Assembly (NCBI RefSeq): GCF_035046505.1
Contig: NC_089821.1
Span: 193,774,377-193,838,376 of the forward strand
Direction: 5' to 3'
Length of the DNA stretch: 64,000 nt
Source of the DNA: Tiliqua scincoides
Lineage: Eukaryota > Chordata > Lepidosauria > Squamata > Scincidae
The first letter of the stretch is position 1; the number at the start of each line of letters is the position of its first letter. The translations under genes and the position numbers were made by a program. The notes under the pieces are model-generated. The model was given only the letters and a program-made list of their open reading frames with translations. It was not told where the DNA came from and searched no databases. Shown here piece after piece: positions 21,840 to 32,839 of the stretch.

Positions 21840-22715
21840 TGGTCATATCATGCAAGACCAAAATAACAAAAGCCCTCATGGCACTTGTCCAGGACAAGTG
21901 ATTGCAAAGTAAATTAAGAGAGCAAGAGCAGAGAGAGGGTCTGTCTTCCATGTATAATGGTGGAAGTGGATTGGGTGAGCAGTGTTCTGCAATGAGAGTA
22001 GGGGGTATACACATGTCCCTGTTTTCATCTGAAGAATGTTCTTGTGTCCATGAACATTGTGTTCTGGGAAGAGAGCAGACAATAACTGTAGTCAAAACAG
22101 TAGAGTTGAGAGATTTTAATATTACAGTGCTAAGAGCTTTGAAAACTTCTTACTGAAAGGCAGTACATAAATTAAAAAAGGAGGAAAGGAACCATGTATG
22201 CCACCCTGAGTTCACTGGAGGAAGAATGGCATAAAAAAATGTAAACCCTTCCCCAGCCTGGCTTAGGAGCCATATATTGGCTGTTCCTGCCCAGATTCTG
22301 ATATGTTAAGAATATAGCAGCACACACAGCATATGCTGAGCATATATAAATAGACCTTTTATGGTGTCAGACCATTGGTCCACCTAGCATAGTATTGTCT
22401 GAACAGCTCTTCAGGGTTTCAGATGGAGGTCTTCATCACCAGTTGCTACTTGAATAATTTAACAAGTGAGGCACCAAGAACTGAACCTGGGATCTTCTGC
22501 ATGCAAGCATGTACTTGACCACTGAGCTTTCCGCTCTGAACACTCCCTCTTCATCTTGCAGGAAAATGAGTGCAGACAGCCGCATTCAGTCTCTCACCAG
22601 TCATTCTTTTGGTGAAGAGTTGTGTGAGCATGCTTAATGTGTTTTGCACTGCAGTGAGAAAGTGTTGCTTTTTAACCATTGCAAGTTTCATCTTAAAATA
22701 GCAATGTATATAGTG
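21840..22715. other. Intergenic with L2-like tails and a SINE
   Basis: 22128-22245 holds two L2-type 3' ends (GAAAGGCAGTACATAAATTA and GCCACCCTGAGTTCACTGGA). 22345-22535 is the tRNA-derived SINE on - (ACTGAACCTGGGATCTTCTG read on +, i.e. box B reversed). Confidence 0.5.
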
Positions 22716-22852
22716 TAGGCAGGTTTACTCAAGAGTAAATATCGCTGTACTCAATGGGAGTTTTTTCTCAAGAGAGTGTGTACTGTATGCCACCTAATAA
22801 AGCTGCAACCCTATGCACACTTCCTTGGGAGTAAGCCTCATTGAACTTTCAA
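22716..22852. repeat. Two diverged ~85-bp foldback units
   Basis: TTTACTCAAGAGTAAATATC ... TCAATGGGAG, then GCAACCCTATGCACACTTCC ... GTAAGCCTCATTGAAC. Both degraded. Confidence 0.6.
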
Positions 22853-22859
22853 TCCCAGG

Positions 22860-23335
22860 GCCCTAGGATTTTGCCATAACATTCTCTTGTTGAGCACACA
22901 AGTGGAGGAAAAACTGACATTCCACCATTGAAAGCTAACCATATTAGGCTAGTATATATCTACAGAATCAGGCACTATTAATTAGGCAAAAGAAAATCCT
23001 CTTCTAAGTAGTACAGCAATTAATCAGAAGCAAAACACAAGAGAATACAAAAGTAAGCAAATAATTCAAACTAATTAACATTTGCTGATGGAATGTGTAG
23101 CTGTCATGGTTAATAAGGATATTAAAAATAACTAGCACTTAATTTGATTGCTGTTTCCCTTTTCATTGCATTTGCCACCTGCTTAATGTTAGCTAGATAA
23201 ACCCCCAGGGCAACAAATAAAGACATGCTGGAGAGACTTTCTGAAGCCCTTAAGAAATAGCTGAGCCTATTATTCACAAAATGTGATTTATAAAACATTC
23301 CAGGGCGTGGGGGGAGGGGGGAAGAAATTGCTTAA
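22860..23335. other. AT-rich single-copy block, candidate conserved noncoding element
   Basis: About 470 bp without any repeat I recognise, with homeodomain-type words (TTAATTAGG, CTAATTAACA, ATTAATCAG) and TTTGCATT-like motifs. Appearance only; conservation cannot be seen from one genome. Confidence 0.3.
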
Positions 23336-24397
23336 AATGTGGGGGAAATGAGCAAGACTACCCATTTCTCAAGATGGTTGAATGCCTCGCAGGTTGACAT
23401 TAAAAATATCTAAGTAGATGGCTGTAATTCAGGGACTCACAGAAATGAATGGAGGCTACCAGCTAATTTGCTTATGTTGGTTTGAGCTTTTGTGTGTCTG
23501 TTTTCTAGTGACATATCACAGCAGAAGAATAGCCCTGCAGGATCTAACTTGGGATCAAAGAACATGACTGGAACTGAGGTGCAGGTGAAGGGAGTTTGAT
23601 TCTTCCCCCCTTCCCCTTTGTCATTTTCCCACTGAAAACTGCACCACAACCCCCAGCTATTTGCCCCTAGTGACAATATTAGATCTACAGTTTCACATTT
23701 CAAATCAGTTACTGTATTTATTAGTGTTTGCTTATTTTGCTGATCTCAGTGAGAAGCAGCAAGGTCGGCTGAAGTACTTGCCATCTACTTATGTGGGAAT
23801 GGGAAGTGGTTGGATAATGCATTCTGTGGTGGTTAAACTTAGTACCCCTCACCTAGAAAAATGACTTTTCAGCAGCTCTGAAATGTTTGTATTTGGAACT
23901 CTGGCAGCAACAAGAAGGTTGCCAAGCTGTAAGGCCAATGGTGGATCCTGAAGGCGAGATTCTCCAGAAGCAAAGACAAGCACTGAAATATTAAGGGAAA
24001 GGAACATAATGAACAACTAAGCAGCAAGCAAATGACACCTACAGCAAAACCAGTTTTCATTCTGGAGAGCAATTCAGCAACCTCACAAACTGTTGTGAAT
24101 CTCTAAATAAGCCCTTCACTGCACTCACACACCACATTCAAATGTATTCAACAGTTGTGACTTTCAACCAAAAAGTCCACAGAACTGTAGTTTGAAAAAA
24201 GGCTAAAGGTCATTCTTTACAAAACTACAACTCCCAAGGGTCTTTAAGGGATGGATTTGTGTATTATAAATATGTATACTTGCTTTTCTATTATTGAAAT
24301 AATGCTCAGGGAGACTTACAAAAAACTTAAATACTGCATATTAGGTGGTTTTGTTGTATTTATTTTGTTTAATCAGTTTAAAACGTGTGGTGTAGGA
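23336..24397. other. Intergenic, one weak foldback
   Basis: At 24185-24245 GAACTGTAGTTTG and AAACTACAACTCCCAAGGG form a short inverted pair like those of dispersed MITE-type repeats. Otherwise nothing recognised. Confidence 0.4.
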
Positions 24398-24712
24398 TTG
24401 TGCCCAAAGTAATCTAACCAGGTCTACTTAGAAGCAAGTCCTATTTTGTTCAATGGGGCTTACTCTCAGGAAAGTGTGGTTAGGATTGCAGCCTGTGTCA
24501 CAAAAAATAAAACCTTTTCCAGTGGGGAAACTGCTTCCCCATTCCAGGCAATATGGATTTTTTTTTTACTGTTTGTATTGATTCTCCTGTGGCTACTAAA
24601 TTGTACTGGTGGTGGTTTCAATTTTTATTCTATCAGTTACAGTCCTTTTAATTGTAGACTGCCTTGAGTGCCTAAAATGGCAGTATATAATCTATAAATA
24701 AGATAAAATAAT
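24398..24712 (+). mobile_element. ~85-bp foldback unit followed by an L2-like 3' tail
   Basis: 24402-24500 is an AGGTCTACTTAGAAGCAAG ... GTGTGGTTAGGATTGCAGCC unit. 24560-24712 ends TTGTAGACTGCCTTGAGTGC ... TATAAATAAGATAAAATAA, an L2-type 3'UTR. Confidence 0.6.
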
Positions 24713-24779
24713 GTCAAGGCAAATCTTGAAATAAAAGTTAACATTTCAAATTTTGAAATTCTAAATGTGTCCCATTTTT

Positions 24780-25275
24780 GCATGAAATGTTGTTTTTAGG
24801 TTTTACAAAAATGATCTTGAGTGGATGGAATACATAAATGATGCTCTGCTGGCATGCAAGGAAATGATAAAGCACATTCATCCTGAAAGCTATTTGACGA
24901 TAACAGCTAATGCTAAAAATGTATTAAATCTTTGCTGCCGGATAATGAAATAGACCATAAAAATCATTTATGAGTCACAGTAGGAAAATTACTGCTCCTA
25001 ATTTAATTTGATGTGAACAGTTTTAATAAGCAGGACACTCGGTTTACACAAGCTTGTCTTTGTCATTACTTCATAGAGCAGGATGAGCTAAATGCCAATT
25101 TCACAATGTGCATGTTTTCTGAAAACTTTGAAGATAACATAGCATTCAGTATTCCTGTAATTCTGCAAAGGAAGTGGTATGAGCCGTACTTCTGTTTTCT
25201 GCTTGACATTACCATAACTTCTATAGTTAATGTTATATCATGGAACAGCAACATTTCAGATTATTTTGATACTGT
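24780..25275. other. Repeat-free block, candidate conserved noncoding element
   Basis: About 500 bp with no repeat signature, mixed composition and TTTATGAGTCACAG, CTAATTTAATTTGATG and TGAACAG motifs. Open frames on both strands at 25013-25291 have no splice or codon support, so I read it as noncoding. Candidate enhancer only. Confidence 0.35.
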
Positions 25276-25452
25276 AAGTACAATCCTATGAATGTTTTCA
25301 CAGAAGGAAGTCCCACTGATTTCAATGACACTTCCTAGTAAGCATCATGCTTGTTAGTTTCCAAGATGCATGGTTTCCTGTATGAGACAGAGGGCTGGAC
25401 TAGACAGACCTTTTGTCTGATCCGGCAATAAGGCTATTCCTATGTTCTTATT
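25276..25452 (+). mobile_element. Foldback unit plus CR1-like 3' tail
   Basis: 25276-25348 is a diverged ~85-bp unit. 25370-25452 ends GGGCTGGACTAGACAGACC ... GGCTATTCCTATGTTCTTAT, the CR1-type tail also used by reptile SINEs. Confidence 0.6.
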
Positions 25453-25599
25453 ATACAGATAGCACAATCTATATTTGTCCTGGGTTTGGGATGGAGACCA
25501 GCATAGTTACGTGGACAATCAACGTTGAGGATCAAACTGTTCAAATATAGCACATCTGATACTTGAAGAAAGGAATGTGTAAAGAAAACCTACTTTAAC

Positions 25600-25739
25600 A
25601 GCCCAATCCTAACCAAGTTTTCAGCGCTGATGAAGCCACAATGCAATCCTGAGGTAAGGAAATGTTTGCTCCCTTACCTGGAGGAGGCATCCCTTGGGAT
25701 GGGTGCATTGGCACTGGAAATTTGGTTAGGATTGGGCTG
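25600..25739. mobile_element. Foldback element, GGGCCCAATCC-ended family
   Basis: GCCCAATCCTAACCAAG at the left and TTTGGTTAGGATTGGGC at the right, with the family body GAGGTAAGGAAATGTTTGC and GAGGAGGCATCC. Confidence 0.75.
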
Positions 25740-26710
25740 CTAGTATAGTTTTACTGTAGGGACATCCAAAAGTAGGTTTTGGCTGGATACCTAGGGCTAG
25801 AGGTGCTTGTTTCTGGTGAGTAAGATAGGATTACAGCCCAAGTCTTACTGAGCACAATGGCAGTAGTGGACCTGCCCTTGAGGCACCCTGGGGCAAAGGT
25901 CTTTGATGGCACCCGACCACATGAAGATGCCCCCACCCACTCACCTGCAGCTCAGTGGAGCCTAGAACAGCTCCAGGACCAACCAGGAAGCCATCTGAGG
26001 CTTCCCTGTGGTCTTAAACTGTATTTCCAGTACAGTTTCTGACTGCATCCGGAGCCTCAGAAGGCTTCCCATGTGGTCCTAGAGACGCATGCCCAGGGCA
26101 TTTGCTCTGTTCGCTTAATAGTAGGTCCACTGCTGCACAATGGACTTACTTCTGAGTAAAAGAAATAACACCACTTTCAAACTCCCCTATCTATGGCTAT
26201 TTTTTGCTGAATATATCAAATTATAATGTGGGTGTGAGGGAGAAAACCCAAATGGTGCCCTCCCATCTAGGGCTGGCCCATTTATGATTTGAGTGAGCCT
26301 ATTTGCATTAGATAGCTTTAGATCCTGACAGGAGGGACAGCCCACCACCTTTTCCCCACTCCCCCAATGCAGACAGAGCTGGCATCCTTCCCAGCTCCTT
26401 CCTCTGCTCTGATCAAAAATCAGAATTATCTAATTAAAATTCAATTAATGAATTAAATGCATTGGAAATCAAAGCAGGACATGCTCCCAGTGTGCCCTGC
26501 ATTGCCTGCTTTGTGTTGAGAGACTGTGAAGAGGAAGGAGTGAGATTGCTGGGTCCCTCACCTTCCTCCACCAGGCTCTTTAAAGAACAAGATATCTTTC
26601 CTCTATGTGGGCCCTTGAAACAATGGGGAAAATGCAGGAGGTATTGACAGCAATTATAGTATGCTTCGTATATCCTGCTTTGATACACGAGTCCACACTG
26701 AAGAAGAAGT
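25740..26710. other. Intergenic, nothing recognised
   Basis: A half foldback unit (ATGGACTTACTTCTGAGTA) lies at about 26140. No exon. Confidence 0.4.
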
Positions 26711-28088
26711 AAGGCTTCTGTAAGGGTAAGTCTTGCCTCACAAACCTTATAGAATTCTTTGAAAAGGTCAACAGGCATGTGGATGCGGGAGAACCCGTGG
26801 ACATTATATATCTGGACTTTCAGAAGGCGTTTGACACGGTCCCTCACCAAAGGCTACTGAAAAAACTCCACAGTCAGGGAATTAGAGGACAGGTCCTCTC
26901 CTGGATTGAGAACTGGTTGGAGGCCAGGAAGCAGAGAGTGGGTGTCAATGGGCAATTTTCACAATGGAGAGAGGTGAAAAGCGGTGTGCCCCAAGGATCT
27001 GTCCTGGGACCGGTGCTTTTCAACCTCTTCATAAATGACCTGGAGACAGGATTGAGCAGTGAAGTGGCTAAGTTTGCAGATGACACCAAACTTTTCCGAG
27101 TGGTAAAGACCAGAAGTGCTTGTGAGGAGCTCCAGAAGGATCTCTCCAGACTGGCAGAATGGGCAGCAAAATGGCAGATGCGCTTCAATGTCAGTAAGTG
27201 TAAAGTCATGCACATTGGGGCAAAAAATCAAAACTTTAGATATAGGCTGATGGGTTCTGAGCTGTCTGTGACAGATCAGGAGAGAGATCTTGGGGTGGTG
27301 GTGGACAGGTCGATGAAAGTGTCGACCCAATGTGCGGCAGCAGTGAAGAAGGCCAATTCTATGCTTGGGATCATTAGGAAGGGTATTGAGAACAAAACGG
27401 TTAGTATTATAATGCCGTTGTACAAATCTATGGTAAGGCCACACCTGGAGTATTGTGTCCAGTTCTGGTCGCCGCATCTCAAAAAAAGACATAGTGGAAA
27501 TGGAAAAGGTGCAAAAGAGAGCGACTAAGATGATTACGGGGCTGGGGCACCTTCCTTATGAGGAAAGGCTACGGCGTTTGGGCCTCTTCAGCCTAGAAAA
27601 GAGACGCTTGAGGGGGGACATGATTGAGACATACAAAATTATGCAGGGGATGGACAGAGTGGATAGGGAGATGCTCTTTACACTCTCACATAATACCAGA
27701 ACCAGGGGACATCCACTAAAATTGAGTGTTGGGCGGGTTAGGACAGACAAAAGAAAATATTTCTTTACTCAGCGCGTGGTCGGTCTGTGGAACTCCTTGC
27801 CACAGGATGTGGTGCTGGCGTCTAGCCTAGACGCCTTTAAAAGGGGATTGGACGAGTTTCTGGAGGAAAAATCCATTATGGGGTACAAGCCATGATGTGT
27901 ATGCGCAACCTCCTGATTTTAGGAATGGGTTAAGTCAGAATGCCAGATGTAGGGGAGAGCACCAGGATGAGGTCTCTTGTTATCTGGTGTGCTCCCTGGG
28001 GCATTTGGTGGGCCGCTGTGAGATACAGGAAGCTGGACTAGATGGGCCTATGGCCTGATCCAGTGGGGCTGTTCTTATGTTCTTAAGA
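26711..28088 (+). mobile_element. CR1 LINE, RT core to 3' end
   Basis: The best-preserved CR1 here. 26779-27528 encodes the RT palm: DIIYLDFQKAFDTVPHQRLL (motif A), [20 protein letters not shown] (motif B), then KFADDTKLF with the catalytic FADD. A frame change in an A-run near 27481-27488 (7-8 A) moves the C-terminal part to a second frame, 27455-27895 (KKDIVEMEKVQKRATKMITG ... GLWNSLPQDVV). The 3'UTR ends with the TTCTTATG octamers. The endonuclease and ORF1 are missing (5' truncation). Close similarity to the other copies points to fairly recent activity. Confidence 0.92.
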
Positions 28089-28345
28089 AGCCGGAGTCAC
28101 CACCCTTTCTTAGTCCTGACCCTCTCTTTATAGTCCCCTGGCCTTGGTTGGTCCCTCCCCCTTCCTGGTTCTACCCACCCAGCCTGGTTGCTTTCTAAGT
28201 CCTAAACCCCCACTTCTGGAAGATGGGAAGGCTCCTGCAGACATTTGCCATGCCTTGCTGCTCCTCTGCTGCTCCAACATATGCAGGCACACTCTGCTGA
28301 ATGGGCTTACAGCTTGTGCCCTGCCCCACTGATGTGTTTCCAGGA
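28089..28345. other. Spacer between two CR1 insertions
   Basis: Pyrimidine-rich, nothing recognised. Confidence 0.4.
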
Positions 28346-28952
28346 CCACATCCTGTGGCAAGGAGTTCCACAGACCAACCACACGCTGAGTAAATAAATA
28401 TTTTCTAACTCTCCCAACACTCAATTTTAGCAGATGTCCCCTGGTTCTGGTGTTATGTGAGAGTGTAAAGAGCATCTCCCTATCCACTCTGTCCATCCCC
28501 TGCATAATTTTGTATGTCTCAATCATGTCCCCCCTCAGGCGTCTCTTTTCTAGGCTGAAGAGGCCCAAATGCCGTAGCCTTTCCTCGTAAGGAAGGTGCC
28601 CCAGCCCCGTAATCATCTTAGTTGCTCTCTTTTGCACCTTTTCCATTTCCACTATGTCTTTTTTGAGATGCGGCGACCAGAACTAGACGCCTTTAAAAGG
28701 GGATTGGACAAGTTTCTGGAGGAAAAATCCATTATGGGGTACAAGCCATGATGTGTATGTGCAACCTCCTGATTTTAAAAATGGGCTATGTCAGAATGCC
28801 AGATGCAAGGGAGGGCACCAGGATGCAGTTCTCTTGTTATCTGGTGTGCTCCCTGGGGCATTTGGTGGGCCGCTGTGAGATACAGGAAGCTGGACTAGAT
28901 GGGCCTATGGCCTGATTCAGTGGGGCTGTTCTTATGTTCTTATGACCCAGTC
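28346..28952 (+). mobile_element. CR1 LINE 3' end with 5' inversion
   Basis: 28346-28682 is CR1 in reverse orientation, running from the element's CCACAGGATGTGGT leftmost to AGTTCTGGTCGCCGC at the junction. From about 28683 CR1 continues forward at TAGACGCCTTTAAAAGGGG through the octamer tail at 28952. In the unrearranged copy at 26.7 kb the two parts are contiguous save about 15 bp, so this is one insertion with its 5' part inverted. Confidence 0.85.
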
Positions 28953-29098
28953 CTTTGTCCACTTGGAAGGTCACTCCCTAGGTCTAGTAAGACCTGATGA
29001 CATTCCTAATATATGGATTCACCCTACTTAGGCACCTTAACTTGGAGGGGTGGGGCATAGTTAATCTGTTCTGAATGCAGAAACTCCTGGGTTCAATT
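28953..29098. other. Short intergenic spacer
   Basis: Nothing recognised. Confidence 0.4.
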
Positions 29099-29403
29099 CA
29101 GTGATGTCACTGGGGGATGTGGGCTGCACTGGGTGATGTGCTGGGGTGTGTGATGAGCATTAGTGGCCAAAATTGCTAAAATTGCAGTTCTTAGGAATGA
29201 TACCATCCTGTTAGAAATAATACCATTCGATGAGTAATTTACAGCTGAATGCAATAAAAAAACTGAAGTGAAATATCTCAATTCTATGAAAAGTTAGGGC
29301 CACCACTCAGGTCTGTGCCCCACACACTACATGGGAGGAGATGCATCATGGGGGTGACACACTGGCCTCCTGCACAGGTGACACAAACCCTAGTGATGCC
29401 ACT
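29099..29403. mobile_element. Complete CAGTGGTGTCACTAGG-type DNA element
   Basis: Ends CAGTGATGTCACTGGGGG and AACCCTAGTGATGCCACTG are inverted. It is 305 bp and noncoding. Truncated relatives lie at 12344, 14188 and 15455. No matching 8-bp duplication is visible, so I cannot place the superfamily. Confidence 0.65.
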
Positions 29404-31180
29404 GCCCTGAAGGCCTAGATGACTTTTAAAGTGGGTTGGACAGACGGATGGTGGATGGGAAGGCTGGACGGAGGCTGCCTGGCTCTGATTGGTCTGTGGA
29501 ACTCCTTGCTACAGGAGGTGGTGTTGATGGCACCTGATGTCTTTCAAAGGGGGTTGGTCAGACGGGGTGCTGGACACAGGGCAGGGCTGGCTGTCTGACT
29601 GGTGGACTCTCTCTCCCTCTGTGCCCTTGGATCTCAGGGTCTGGGTGGGGCTTTCGTGGTGTTGCACATATTCTGTGGGCAGGTGGGCCTTCTCGTGGCC
29701 CTCCTCCTCCTGCAGTGGTGAAGCACCCCACCTGGGTCTCCCTGTGCGGCTGGAGCCCAGCCTAGGTGCCATCTTTTCAGGGACTGGAAGAATCCAACAG
29801 GCTGCAAAGGCATGAAGAGTGCAGAGCCCCTGCTGAACGTGCCCTGCTGAACTGCTACAGGCAGGGATGCTGCCCTGGAGGCTGGTCCACTTGCACCAGC
29901 AGGCACAGGTCAGACCAGTCCTGCTTGGGGGGCAGGGGGGGAGAGAAAGGGGGATCTCTTGGCTCCCTCCCTCCAGGTGGCTCCTCTTCCAGCAGGAGAA
30001 GAATCATCCAGCCGGAGGGGGTCAGGAAGGGGAGATGGGTCTAGGTGGGGATGATGCAGCAGCAGCAGCAGCACCCTGGAGGTGAGGGACAAAGGAGTGT
30101 CTCCCCCTCCTGCCTGCCTGCAATGAAGGGCTGAACCAGGGGCTGGACAGGTGTAGGTGAGCCCCCCCCACCTGACGTCACAAGTGCAGTCCACCTGGAG
30201 GCTGCAAAGAGCCTGGGCAGGTGGAGCGCAGGTGGAGGGGCTGGAGCTGTGCAACAGTGACATCAGCGAATCCCATGACACCACAGCAGAGATAAGGGGC
30301 AGCCCGGAGCATCCCTCCCTCCATTCCTCTCCCCATACATCCCTCTAGCCATCCATTCCCTATCCATCCATCCATCCCCTAGCCCTCCCCCCCACCCAGG
30401 ATGTGGAAGGAGAAGGAGCAGCAGTGGAGGTAAATAGGCAGAGATGAGCATTCCCCACCAACCTGCTGCCTGAGGTGATTGTTTCAGTCACTGGCCTCAT
30501 AGATGGGCCAGCCTTGCCCCAGGGAAGGAGCAGACTATAGCCAGCCTTCTATCATTTTAAATCATGTTTATATTGTGATGCATGAAAACAAGTATCTTAG
30601 TAGTCACAGCATTAAGACATCCACAGTTAAACTGTAGAATAAATAACAACTGATCAATAACAGCCACTGTAGCAAAATCAATGCCAGGCATAACATGATC
30701 ATTTCCCCCTTCTGGATGTTTGCAGGCAGACAGAGCCACCTCTGCATTGGCATCCTACAGGGATGGCACCAGACCACTTTGGGCACTTGCTTTATGGGCC
30801 TAGTGGTCATGCATGTGCAGAGTTCCCTTCCTTTAACATTTAGCAATACACAATACAAAAATTACCACACTACTACAAATAGTCCATAAATGCTTTATGG
30901 ACCTGGGAACTTTTATGCACTTCATGGACCTCAGGCTGCCAAGTCCAGAGGAAGAAAAGGGCGCCTGTTCCTTACACACAGAGCACTTTGGGAAGCCTCC
31001 CTTGTCCTGCAGTCAGCAGCGCCAGCTTGCTACCACCTGCCTGCGAGAACTTGTTCCAACTCCACACAGGCTCAGGAAGCTCGAGGTGGGGTTGAAGCAC
31101 TGCAGCTTCTCCTGAAGTAATGAGGCAACAGAGTGTCTCCCCTATTCCAGGCCCCTGCATTGTTGACCCCTATGTGTCTT
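29404..31180. other. GC-moderate intergenic DNA with LINE debris
   Basis: 29405-29580 has two tandem CR1-like C-terminal echoes (GTGGAACTCCTTGCTACAGG, GATGTCTTTCAAAGGGGGTTGG). 29580-30540 is GC-richer with a CAG run at 30058-30073 and a (CCAT)n run at 30355-30376. I find no splice-supported exon. Confidence 0.4.
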
Positions 31181-31181
31181 A

Positions 31182-31262
31182 AGACTGCAATCCTACCTGC
31201 ACTTTCCTGGGAGTAAGCACCACTGAACACAATGAGATGTACTTCTGAATAGACCTGTGGAA
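31182..31262. repeat. ~85-bp foldback unit
   Basis: GCAATCCTACCTGCACTTTC, GGGAGTAAGCACC, then GATGTACTTCTGAATAGACC. Confidence 0.7.
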
Positions 31263-31530
31263 AGCTTACACTGTGATATGTTTTGTGGCCCAGCTCCAAG
31301 GCATGGCTTTTAGGAAGCAGTAGTAGTGCACAGGATCGCAGGCAGGCATGGTTGGCCTCCACTGGGTCTCAAAGGCCAAGATGGCATGTGGGGAACCTCC
31401 CGCTCTTCTATTGAGTGATGACACTGCAGGATCTGCCAAGTTCTCCTCAAGAAGGACCGTGCTGTGCTCCTGCAGCTTGAAAAGAGGGGCCAGGTTGGTA
31501 AAAGACTTGCTTTTCACTGTTCCCAGAGCC
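31263..31530. other. Intergenic, nothing recognised
   Basis: No exon or repeat end recognised. Confidence 0.35.
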
Positions 31531-32172
31531 CAATCCACATGCGCTGCACATAGAACTTTCCACATAGAGCACATAGAGATGCACATAGAGATGCACATAG
31601 AGCTTTCCACATGCGCTGCCTCCAACGCATTCTTGGCATCACCTGGCAGGACAAAGTTCCTAACAACACAGTCCTGGAACGTGCTGGAATCCCTAGCATG
31701 TATGCACTGCTGAAACAGAGACGCCTGCTTTGGCTCCATCATGTTGTGAGAATGGATGATGGCCGGATCCCAAAGGATCTCCTCTGTGGAGAACTCGTGC
31801 AAGGAAAGCGCCCTACAGGTAAACCACAGCTGCGATACAAGGACATCTGCAAGAGGGATCTGAAGGCCTTAGGAGTGGACCTCAACAGGTGGGAAACCCT
31901 GGCCTCTGAGCAGCCCACTTGGAGGCAGGCTGTGCAGCATGGCCTTTCCCAGTTTGAAGAGACACTTTGCCAACACTCTGAGGCTAAGAGGCAAAGAAGG
32001 AAGGCCCATAGCCAGGGAGACAGACCAGGGACAGACTGCACTTGCTCCTGGTGTGGAAGGGATTGCCACTTCCGGATTCGCCTTTTCAGCCACACTAGAC
32101 GCTGTGCCAGAACCACCTTTCAGAGCGCGATACCATAGCCTTTCGAGACTGAAGGTTGCCAATACAATACAA
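31531..32172 (+). mobile_element. Non-LTR LINE 3' end (C-terminal zinc-finger type)
   Basis: 31611-32138 is open for 175 codons: RCLQRILGITWQDKVPN, LKQRRLLWLHHVVRMDDGR, then a C-terminal CTCSWCGRDCHFRIRLFSH finger with TRRC. This is the C-terminal tail of an endonuclease/RT LINE; the clade is not certain to me. The tail is CGAGACTGAAGGTTGCC followed by ATACA repeats. Just upstream, CACATAGAGATG repeats at 31570-31600 and a duplicated CCACATGCGCTGC (31536 and 31608) show a local tandem duplication. Confidence 0.8.
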
Positions 32173-32174
32173 TA

Positions 32175-32265
32175 GAGCCCAATGCTATGCAGGTCTACTC
32201 AAAACTAAGTACCATTACAGTAAAATGGGGCTTAGACCCAGGAAAATGTGGATAGGATTGCAGCC
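32175..32265 (+). repeat. ~85-bp foldback unit
   Basis: GCCCAATGCTATGCAGGTC ... GTGGATAGGATTGCAGCC. First of the group around the MTRES1 CpG island. Confidence 0.7.
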
Positions 32266-32574
32266 TTAGGGCCCAGTGGAGAGTGTGCACTGCAAGTGGG
32301 TGGGGAGGCAGGTGAGGCACTGGAGTCCTTCAAAAAGCACCACTGTCCTGTGAGATGCCCAAGCACCCACAACCTACGTGCTCTGCAGCTGCGCTTTTTG
32401 AAGGGCTCCAGTGGGAGGCACTGCCTCACCTGCCTCCCCACCCACTGTATGTCCCTTGTGCACTGCATCCTGTGGTGGGAAGCAGTCATGGAGGCTCCTA
32501 AAGGGATGGGAACCTTTGTTCCCTTATCTTGGAACTGCACTGGTGCTGGAAAGTTTCATAGAATTGGACGCTTA
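32266..32574. mobile_element. Large foldback element with TTA duplication and internal hairpin
   Basis: GGGCCCAGTGG at 32269 follows TTA (32266-32268); the right end GAATTGGACGC is followed by TTA (32572-32574). Inside, 32295-32339 and 32392-32446 are inverted arms (AGTGGGTGGGGAGGCAGGTG against CACCTGCCTCCCCACCCACT). It looks like a variant of the GGGCCCAATCC-ended family. Confidence 0.65.
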
Positions 32575-32575
32575 A

Positions 32576-32830
32576 AGCCCAATCCTAACCATGTCTACTT
32601 AGAAGTCCTATTATAGTCAAGGGAATTTACTCTCAGGAAGGTGTGGATAGGATAGCAGCCACAGAGCCCACCCCTGTGCCTGTCTACTCAGAAGTAAGCT
32701 CCATTAAAGTCAATGGGGCTTACTCCCAGGAAAGTGTGGACAGGATTGCAGCCCCAGAGCCCAAGCCTACGCCTGTCTACTCAGAAGTAAGTCCCATTCT
32801 AGTCCATGGGGCTTACTCCCAGGAAACTGA
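32576..32830 (+). repeat. Tandem array of three ~85-bp foldback units
   Basis: Three successive units with TCTACTCAGAAGTAAG and CTTACTCCCAGGAAAG cores, joined by CAGAGCCCA linkers. It lies immediately upstream of the MTRES1 CpG island. Confidence 0.85.
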
Positions 32831-32839
32831 GCACAGCTC

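Noticed and set aside
25013-25291. Overlapping open frames on both strands
   Set aside because: No exon signals or protein similarity; treated as part of a possible noncoding element.
29580-30540. Additional host exon in the GC-moderate block
   Set aside because: Open frames here lack convincing splice sites and homology; part of the neighbourhood is LINE debris.
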